The position numbers and the translations under genes are program-made. Below are positions 6,901-11,824 of a DNA stretch of 11,824 nucleotides, piece after piece. This DNA comes from Verrucomicrobiaceae bacterium (GTDB lineage: Bacteria; Verrucomicrobiota; Verrucomicrobiae; Verrucomicrobiales; Akkermansiaceae): NCBI GenBank assembly GCA_947372405.1, contig CANBTO010000098.1:1-11824 (forward strand), in the 5' to 3' direction. Numbering within the stretch: position 1 is the stretch's first letter; each line of letters starts with the position of its first letter. Below the pieces are notes generated by a model. It did not search any database. It was not told the DNA's origin and worked only from the letters and a program-made list of their open reading frames with translations.

Positions 6901-9563
6901 GAAGCGCCGCCGTTGACCGGCGAGTTTGCTCCGGTGGAATCCAGGACATTGCCGTTCAAGTGCATGACGCAGCAGTAGCCGTTGGATGCATTGAACACGG
7001 CGGCACCGTTCGACTGGCTGACCGCACTGGCATTGCCCCAGTACATCTTGATTTCCTGCCGCGCATTGCCGGTGATGGTTGGGACACGCACCCAGATGGC
7101 GGCGGTGCCGGCCACCGCATCCCATTGTTCGATTTCATAAGCCATCGGTTGTCCGCCGACTGAAAACCGGAGGTCCGCGCCACCGGCCTTCACCTGGCTG
7201 AAATCCAACGAATCCTTGTTGAGCCGAACTAACAGCGGGAAGTTGGTTTCCGTAACACCGGCGGGGATGTTCGCGCCGTCCGGCGTGGTCAGGATGAACA
7301 GCGAGGCTGAATGCGCCCAGGCCTCGTAACTCTGCACCGTCACGGTGTAGGTCTTCTGGGTGACGCCATTCTGGGCGGTGACCGTGTAGGTCTGCGGATT
7401 GGTGAAATTCCGAGCGGTGCCGGAGGTCGGCGAACACGTGGCGTAAGGAGAGAGCGTGTAGGTCGGGGCGAGGTTGTTCACGGGCGAACCGATCGGTTCG
7501 GTTAGGGTGATAGTTCTCGCTGCCTGGTCGATGACGCCGGCATCACCCGGCAGGCCGAAGGTGAGGATGTCGCAGGCGTTGCTCGCGGGAGCGATGGTGA
7601 CCGTCACGGCATAGTTGTTCTGGAAAGCACCGGAGGTGATGATGTAGTGTGCCGGGTTGGCGGCGGCGAAGGTGGGGGACGGCGGGGAACCGCTGGTCTG
7701 ATTGCACGATCCGAAGGTGACGGTGAAGGTCGGTGCAAGCGTCGCCAACGACGTCCCGAACGGAACCGTTAGAGCAATGGTCTTCGTGGCCTGATTGATG
7801 ACGCCGGCATAGCCGGGGATGCCGAAGGAAGTGATGATGGGTGCGACGGTCACGGTGCCCGTGCCGCTGAAGTAAGTGTCATTCTGAATGCCCGCACCGG
7901 ATGCCGTGGAGCCGTAGGTGCCGTAAACGGTCTGAGCCACGCCACCGAGGGTCAAGGCGGCGATTATCTTGGTGCCGCTGTAGTTAAGGTCCACCTTGGC
8001 GCCGCTACTGATGCTCAAGGCTCCGCTTCCGAGAGCGTCCTTATCGTCACATTTCAGGGTGCAACCCGTGACGCTGGTTGGCCCCATGTAGCTGTTTGCC
8101 ACCGCAAGCCAGACCGGACCCTCGCCATTCAAGGTTAAGCCGCCGGCTCCGCTTATGCTGCCGTTGAAGGTCATCCTGGCGTAGGATGGACCCGCGATGA
8201 CCAGGTTGGAGTTTAATGTCACAGGTCCGTTCCAACTGTCGCCAAATCCGTTTTCCGCATAGAGATTTCCGCCGTTGACGATCAATGCATTCCCAGCCGA
8301 GATCCGTTCCAAGAACAGACGGCCTCCATTGAGGGTGACCGGGCCGGTTCCCAGGGCTGCGTTGGCCAGCACATCCATTTTCAACTGACCCGCGTTGATA
8401 ATGGTGCCGCCGCTGTAGGTGTTGTCCTGCAAGCCGCTGATCGTCAGGCTCCCGACACCGGACTTGGTGAGCTTGCCAATGCCGCCAAGCGGTAATCCGC
8501 TGAAGGTGTAGTTGCCACTGCTGTTCACCGTGGTGGATAGAGGCTGGATGCCGGACACCAGACTCACGGTGCCGCCCGTCGGTTGATCGAAAATCACATT
8601 TTTGCCATTGAAGAATGGCATGGACACACCGGACAACTGCCCTTTCCAGTTGGGGGTGGAGAAGTCCCAGGCTCCGCTGCCGACGTTCCAAAGCAGGGTC
8701 GCCTCATCCGGGGCAACCGTGACGTTCACGGTATAAGTGTTGACGGTGGCCCCGTCGGTGATGGTATAAACCACCGGGTTGGTAAAGTTGTAGGTTCCAC
8801 CACTCACCTTGTTGCAGGTTCCCGAGGACAGCGTGAAGGTTGGCGCGAGAGCCGTGACATTCGATCCATACGGTACGGTCCAGGCGATTGCCGCCGCGTT
8901 GCCAACAAGCTCTCCAACAGTTGCATTCGGGCCGAAGGTCATGAAGGTCGCCGAGGCCACGACATCATACTCGAGGGTGATGGTGCCGGAGTACGTTCCA
9001 GCGCCATAGGAGGATCCGAGCATCACGGCACCATCGTGGAGATCAATGGTGGCGGGAAAGTTGATTGGCGCGCTAACCATCGCAGAAAACGGATCGTAGG
9101 TGTATCCTTGGCCCGCCCAGTCTGTATGCACGGTGCCACCGAACGCGCCGGCGCCATTTTCGTCGTTAATGGTCAGCAAGTTGTCTGCTCCGCCCAGGGT
9201 CTCCGGCGATGGATCAACGACCACTCCGATGTCACCTGTGTAATTGTCGCCGGGGTTTGCCTCGAGTTTTACGTTGGTAGCCGTGACCTTTCTGAGAATG
9301 GAACCGGCAGGCAGGGAACCTTTGGCGATCCACACAAACAAACTGTTTTCGTGCCCTGTGGTAAACACCGTGCCGGCGGGGCTGGTCCCGAGGTTGAAAG
9401 TTCGTGTGGTGGTTAGCGCCTGGGCAATGCCGGCACTCAGGCCGACAGCCACCGTCAATGCCAGGGCAAGATGCTTGAAGTGATCTGCTACATGCCTGAA
9501 CCGATGGAGTGCTTTCATGGCGGGACCACTCATGGTGGCGATAAGTTGTAATCTTTGGTTCAT
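3966..9563 (-). CDS. Giant exported multidomain protein: PATR repeats, DUF5018-like, DUF2341, LamG-like, sialate O-acetylesterase-type SGNH domain
   Basis: An 1865-aa secreted or surface protein expected to bind polysaccharide and remove acetyl groups from it. Order of parts: signal peptide with a hydrophobic run at 31-47 and likely cleavage after AQA-49; a beta-rich N-domain of unknown family (50-203); a DUF5018-like Ig-type domain (205-285); autotransporter-associated beta-strand (PATR) repeats (~355-575); two more DUF5018-like domains (576-659, 665-745); DUF2341 (~745-845); a LamG-like lectin domain (~862-1060); Ig-like linkers (~1075-1260); a SASA/DUF303 esterase (~1365-1606). The esterase keeps SGNH blocks GQSN (nucleophile S1380), GAVGGT (1445-1450), WHQGESD (1493-1499) and CHYSAAGY (H1583), but has Glu (1580) where Asp is usual three residues before the His. 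The tail has DADPDHDGLTNALEF (1739-1753), a calcium-binding-like motif, and a terminal beta module. No barrel or PEP-CTERM is present. ATG 9563 is taken; Met16 (9518) would give a more usual signal peptide, and no Shine-Dalgarno decides between them. The exact substrate is unknown. Confidence 0.85.
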   Translation of the reverse strand: MNQRLQLIATMSGPAMKALHRFRHVADHFKHLALALTVAVGLSAGIAQALTTTRTFNLGTSPAGTVFTTGHENSLFVWIAKGSLPAGSILRKVTATNVKLEANPGDNYTGDIGVVVDPSPETLGGADNLLTINDENGAGAFGGTVHTDWAGQGYTYDPFSAMVSAPINFPATIDLHDGAVMLGSSYGAGTYSGTITLEYDVVASATFMTFGPNATVGELVGNAAAIAWTVPYGSNVTALAPTFTLSSGTCNKVSGGTYNFTNPVVYTITDGATVNTYTVNVTVAPDEATLLWNVGSGAWDFSTPNWKGQLSGVSMPFFNGKNVIFDQPTGGTVSLVSGIQPLSTTVNSSGNYTFSGLPLGGIGKLTKSGVGSLTISGLQDNTYSGGTIINAGQLKMDVLANAALGTGPVTLNGGRLFLERISAGNALIVNGGNLYAENGFGDSWNGPVTLNSNLVIAGPSYARMTFNGSISGAGGLTLNGEGPVWLAVANSYMGPTSVTGCTLKCDDKDALGSGALSISSGAKVDLNYSGTKIIAALTLGGVAQTVYGTYGSTASGAGIQNDTYFSGTGTVTVAPIITSFGIPGYAGVINQATKTIALTVPFGTSLATLAPTFTVTFGSCNQTSGSPPSPTFAAANPAHYIITSGAFQNNYAVTVTIAPASNACDILTFGLPGDAGVIDQAARTITLTEPIGSPVNNLAPTYTLSPYATCSPTSGTARNFTNPQTYTVTAQNGVTQKTYTVTVQSYEAWAHSASLFILTTPDGANIPAGVTETNFPLLVRLNKDSLDFSQVKAGGADLRFSVGGQPMAYEIEQWDAVAGTAAIWVRVPTITGNARQEIKMYWGNASAVSQSNGAAVFNASNGYCCVMHLNGNVLDSTGANSPVNGGASATTAVIGSTAMNLSGGDITAANITNFPAGTNPSSSSEIWIRARQINSWSMPLAWGNKNAYGWNTWIMQVGFWDSPTVLPAPLTCRGPAVVSGNTPLAAQQWYHVVYTTSNTGATGKVYVNGVLDATASGGSIPITNPQALALGVNGGDADVDEARVSNVVRSADWVKLEYENQKPAQTLLGNLVQPGSTFAASPPSVNMNESSTTTLTGQAGGAQKVYWSLVQNGVETVLATDQFSYQLSPGRITGNQSFIIRFKGIYPAGNQTVDIPVTVTDTIPDPVFTLNSSTNLWDGRQTMTVTPVISNMAALQAAGVANLNYHWSVAGVAAARTITAGTPGMMTLTRSQGSGPMTVTLVLDNGGAMVSSSKTITVQEPASDAWAQRTPGSNEKTVNNQFYARDPNTNMGTIIYNGTGAGTTPVYLKVFATPNGGTESQYGTTHRQTPVGGAYAISVPIAAGKVTYRVEFGTTGGTDTLSATATNLVCGDAYIIEGQSNAVATDNSAPSDPTTDPWVRTYGRSGGGWGYADSKGSEMTIGFWGMALAKRVVTDRQMPVCFINGAVGGTQIYQHQPNPADHTVEGTSNSIYANLLNRVIGANLTHGIRGVFWHQGESDCSNFGSANAWDYTTYQDYFVNMSAAWKQDYPNLQRYIIYQVMPAPCSIGPKGDQLREVQRNLPGLYSKMHILTTLGLAGYEGCHYSAAGYSNIADRMAPLVYQDFYGVIPAASVTAPNLKRAYFTTSARTAVALEFDQAMSWSSFSLPNFYVDKVAGKVTSGSASGNVVTLQLSSAAAATATLDYLQDKYWNPGESVSSLIYGTNGIPALTFADVPVGTNTPYQSWSSSKNLSGADAASDADPDHDGLTNALEFVLGGEPNPAMPGSNSTDLLPKVSDNPAGDLIFTFQRTDLSVGAATLTFQWSSDLNFTALNEVVVPTGTGTTTSNGVGVAITDSSPKDTIIITVPAAKAAGHKLFGRLQVAVP
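8391..9484 (-). repeat. Copy A of a ~1.1-kb duplicated 5' gene segment
   Basis: Pairs with 10711-11804 at a constant offset of 2320 bases, so no insertion or deletion occurs over 1094 bases. In a sampled 120-base stretch (8821-8940 against 11141-11260) I count four mismatches. It covers the signal peptide, N-domain, first DUF5018-like domain and first PATR repeat. Similarity fades abruptly beyond 9484 and drops to distant homology with a one-codon shift below 8391. Confidence 0.9.
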
Positions 9564-9777
9564 GTTCGTTTCGACGAGAGTGTGAAATCTAAGGGCTATT
9601 GCCAGCCCCGGCAGATGCGGGGTCGCCAGTGCGCACTGGTGACCCCGCGGGGTTCCCGGAGAAAACCCATTAACTCCGGAAAAGGATGGCTCGCAGGCGA
9701 GCGGATGTCGAATGATGAATGGTGGATGACGCGTCTCTTGCCGCGATTGCGAGCTCTGGTCTGCCGTTTGTGGAATC
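9564..9777. other. Hairpin-dense spacer between the two tandem exported-protein genes
   Basis: This is the leader of the 1865-aa gene and the trailer of the gene upstream of it. It contains a chain of short inverted repeats, some of them mutually exclusive: GGGCT/AGCCC (9593-9608), CCCCG/CGGGG (9606-9622), the long palindrome at 9617-9648, ACCCCGCGGGGT (9642-9653), CCGGAG/CTCCGG (9656-9679), and GCTCGC-AG-GCGAGC (9689-9702). No U-tract follows any of them on the minus strand, so a classical intrinsic terminator is not supported. I see no convincing promoter or Shine-Dalgarno. Small open frames here show no protein-like features. Confidence 0.55.
9617..9648. repeat. 32-bp near-perfect palindrome
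   Basis: Left arm GCGGGGTCGCCAGTGC (9617-9632) and right arm GCACTGGTGACCCCGC (9633-9648) are reverse complements apart from one position (9625 G against 9640 T). As plus-strand RNA that pair would be a G-U wobble. On the minus strand, which is the direction of transcription, it would be an A-C mismatch. The centre GTGCGCAC is itself an 8-bp palindrome. It could be an operator for a dimeric regulator, a REP-type element or an mRNA-stabilising hairpin; the sequence alone does not decide. Confidence 0.65.
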
Positions 9778-11823
9778 TCACTGGGCTTTGACCCGCAGGA
9801 ACAGCTTGGACTCGGTGAGCAGCGAGGACGGCACCGTGACCGTGATCACCTCAACCGGCGTCGCGTTGGTGGAAACCGCGGAGACCGGAATGAAGTCAGC
9901 CCACGAATTGCCGAGGGTGGTGGACGACTGATAGATATAGGTCAGGCCGGAATCCTTGGTCCGGGTGTATTTGAACACACCGGTGGTCTTGTCGAGTTGC
10001 TGGGTGATGGGGCTGGACGAGGCTCCGGTGGTGGGATCCAGGCCGAAGGCGAACTCCTGCTGGTTGGTCTGGCCGTCGTGGTCAGGATCACCGGCGGGAT
10101 CCTTATCGGACAGGGTGCCATTGGCGAAGGTGCGGTCGGCCCAGGTGGAGTAGGTGCTTGCCGCCGGCACATTCACCACGCCGTCGATGCCGGAGAAGTG
10201 GGTGTCGTCGGTATGATCGGCTCCAGAACCGCTGGCACCCCAGGTGCCAGTGGCTTGTTGGGTGGCACCGAAGAACAGGGAAGCCACCGTTTCGGTGCCG
10301 ATGGGTTGGACTTTGCCACCGTTGACGACCAGTTTGTTGGAATCCTTGATCGAGCTGCCGTGGACCTTGAGAATGCCGCCGTTGACAATGGTGTCGCCAG
10401 TGTAGGTATTCGTGCCGGAGAGGTCCAGTGCGCCATCATACTGCGAGGAAAGGGTGATTCCGCCAGGCCCGGAGATCGTGCCGCTGAACGTATGGGAGGT
10501 ATAGATGGCAAGAATGTCGAGCTGCACGTTGCTGGTGATGTTTCCCACAACCGAGCTACCGAATCCATTATCCATAATGATCGACCCGCCGTTCACCGTC
10601 AGGCCGTTGGTGAGAGCGAACCGGTCCAGATGCAATACGCCGCCGTTGAGCGTGACGGGTCCGGTTCCGAGGCCTGCGAAGGTCTGGACGTCAAAGAGAT
10701 AGAGTTTGCCTGCGTTGATAATGGTGCCGCCACTGTAGGTGTTGTCTTGCTGGCCGCTAATTGTCAGCCTGCCGTCACCGGACTTGGTGAGCGAGCCCGT
10801 GCCGCCAAGCGGTAATCCGCTGAAGGTATAGTTGCCGCTGCTGTCCACCGTGGTGGATAAAGGCTGGATGCCGGACACCAGAGTGACAGTGCCGCCCGTC
10901 GGTTGATCAAAAATCACATTTTTGCCATTGAAGAATGGCGTGGACACACCGGACACCAGCCCTTTCCAGTTGGGTGTGGAGAAGTCCCAGGCTCCGCTGC
11001 CGACGTTCCAAAGAAGGGTCGCCTCATCCGGGGCAACCGTGACGGTCACGGTATAAGTGTTGACGGTGGCTCCGTCGGTGACGGTATAGACCACCGGGCT
11101 GGTAAAGTTGTAGGTTCCGCCACTCACCTTGTCGCAGGTTCCCGAGGACAGCGTGAAGGTTGGCGCGAGAGCCGTGACATCCGATCCATACGGCACGGTC
11201 CAGGCGATTGCCGCCGCGTTGCCAACAAGCTCTCCAACGGTTGCATTCGGACCGAAGGTCACGAAGGTCGCCGAGGCCACGACATCATACTCGAGGGTGA
11301 TGGTGCCGGAGTACGTTCCAGCGCCATAGGAAGATCCGAGCATTACTGCTCCATCATGGAGATCAACGGTGGCGGGAAAGTTGATTGGAGCGCTAACCGT
11401 CGCAGAAAACGGATCGTAGGTGAATCCTTGGCCCGCCCAGTCTGAATGCACGGTGCCACCGAACGCGCCGGCACCATTCTCGTCGTTAATGGTCAGCAAG
11501 TTGTCATCTCCACCCGGGGTCTCCGGCGAAGGATCAACGACCACTCCGATGTCACCTGTGTAATTATCGCCGGGGTTTGCCTCGAGTTTTATGTTGGTGG
11601 CTGTAACCTTCCTGAGAATGGAACCGGCAGGCAGGGAACCCTTGGCGATCCAAACAAATAAACTGGGTTTGCGCCCTGTGGTAAACTCCGTACCGGGAGG
11701 GTTGATCCCTAGGTCGAAAGTTTGTGTGGTGGTCAGCGCCTGGAGGATGCCCGCACCCAGGCCGGCAGCCACCGTCACTGACAAGGCGAGGTGTTTGAGA
11801 TGATTTCTTGCGGAGTTGACGAG
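9778..11823 (-). CDS. Exported PATR (autotransporter-associated beta-strand repeat) protein, N-terminus beyond window edge
   Basis: Paralogue of the 1865-aa protein, lying upstream of it in the same direction. The frame is open to the right edge (681 codons visible). The first possible start inside is TTG 11784, but codons above it encode RNHLKHLAL, matching the signal-peptide start of the paralogue (DHFKHLALAL), so the true start lies just outside. Counting from TTG 11784: rest of the signal peptide to ~16; beta N-domain (17-170); DUF5018-like domain (172-252) with one Cys (217); PATR repeats around 328-365, 437-475 and a cap at ~480-540 (GTWGASGSGADHTDDTHFSG); then GDPDHDGQTNQQEF (565-578) and a ~90-residue terminal beta module ending LFLRVKAQ. 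No enzymatic domain, beta-barrel or PEP-CTERM is present. It is probably a surface or matrix structural protein. The N-terminal ~350 residues are nearly identical to the paralogue; the C-terminal half is not. Function unknown. Confidence 0.85.
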   Translation of the reverse strand, partial: LVNSARNHLKHLALSVTVAAGLGAGILQALTTTQTFDLGINPPGTEFTTGRKPSLFVWIAKGSLPAGSILRKVTATNIKLEANPGDNYTGDIGVVVDPSPETPGGDDNLLTINDENGAGAFGGTVHSDWAGQGFTYDPFSATVSAPINFPATVDLHDGAVMLGSSYGAGTYSGTITLEYDVVASATFVTFGPNATVGELVGNAAAIAWTVPYGSDVTALAPTFTLSSGTCDKVSGGTYNFTSPVVYTVTDGATVNTYTVTVTVAPDEATLLWNVGSGAWDFSTPNWKGLVSGVSTPFFNGKNVIFDQPTGGTVTLVSGIQPLSTTVDSSGNYTFSGLPLGGTGSLTKSGDGRLTISGQQDNTYSGGTIINAGKLYLFDVQTFAGLGTGPVTLNGGVLHLDRFALTNGLTVNGGSIIMDNGFGSSVVGNITSNVQLDILAIYTSHTFSGTISGPGGITLSSQYDGALDLSGTNTYTGDTIVNGGILKVHGSSIKDSNKLVVNGGKVQPIGTETVASLFFGATQQATGTWGASGSGADHTDDTHFSGIDGVVNVPAASTYSTWADRTFANGTLSDKDPAGDPDHDGQTNQQEFAFGLDPTTGASSSPITQQLDKTTGVFKYTRTKDSGLTYIYQSSTTLGNSWADFIPVSAVSTNATPVEVITVTVPSSLLTESKLFLRVKAQ
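10711..11804 (-). repeat. Copy B of a ~1.1-kb duplicated 5' gene segment
   Basis: Partner of 8391-9484, aligned without gaps. By eye the encoded proteins differ at about 20 of ~285 residues compared, several being Asn-to-Asp or conservative hydrophobic swaps. Both copies keep the reading frame intact, which suggests both are in use. Confidence 0.9.
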
Positions 11824-11824
11824 G

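Noticed and set aside
8583..9416. 277-codon plus-strand frame, repeated as a 180-codon frame at 10903-11445
   Set aside because: Both lie opposite the duplicated N-terminal segment. Their similarity to each other follows from the DNA duplication, not from a conserved protein.
9617..9648. Intrinsic terminator for the upstream exported-protein gene
   Set aside because: The stem is strong but no run of U follows it on the minus strand, so it is recorded as a palindrome without a terminator claim.
9555..9791. Short open frames in the spacer on both strands (78 aa plus, 61 aa minus)
   Set aside because: They run through the hairpin cluster, lack a Shine-Dalgarno, and contain low-complexity reading of a CAT-rich stretch; no protein-like pattern.
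1..11824. CRISPR array, tRNA, rRNA or transposase gene
   Set aside because: No regularly spaced short repeats, cloverleaf-like segments or transposase motifs were seen. The only large repeat is the coding duplication.

Overview
The window looks like a piece of a Verrucomicrobiota chromosome, possibly of the Luteolibacter/Haloferula type. The evidence is a moderately high G+C content, very large secreted proteins with autotransporter-associated beta-strand (PATR) repeats but no outer-membrane barrel, the D-x-D-x-D-G-x-x-N-x-x-E-F tail typical of such proteins in this phylum, and the 3' scrap of a DUF1501 gene. The taxonomic call is an inference from protein architecture; no rRNA or marker gene is present.

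Left part (1-3692, plus strand): a two-gene McrBC-like cassette. A 5'-truncated McrB-type AAA+ NTPase is followed, after one base, by a DUF2357/McrC-like protein with a PD-(D/E)XK nuclease core and an extra C-terminal domain that resembles modified-base readers of the PUA/EVE type. Together they should form a motor-plus-nuclease complex that cuts modified or foreign DNA (type IV restriction or a related anti-phage system).

Junction (3691-3965): the last ~50 codons of a DUF1501 gene, in frame to its stop but with no upstream part, lie directly against the end of the nuclease gene. A ~109-bp inverted-repeat element with 13-bp perfect ends follows. It fills the gap between this remnant and the convergent minus-strand gene. 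The remnant suggests that the defence cassette replaced or interrupted an older gene here.

Right part (3966-11823, minus strand): two tandem genes for giant exported proteins. The upstream one (right-hand, running off the window) has a signal-peptide region, an N-terminal beta domain, a DUF5018-like Ig-type domain, PATR repeats and a short C-terminal module. The downstream one (1865 aa) begins with nearly the same ~365 residues and a PATR cap, then continues through two more DUF5018-like domains, DUF2341, a LamG-like lectin domain and a sialate O-acetylesterase-type SGNH esterase domain. Their first ~1.1 kb (8391-9484 and 10711-11804) align without a gap at high nucleotide identity, so this is a recent duplication or gene conversion. 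The 214-bp spacer between them is packed with overlapping hairpins, including a 32-bp near-perfect palindrome.

No tRNA, rRNA, CRISPR array or transposase was seen.
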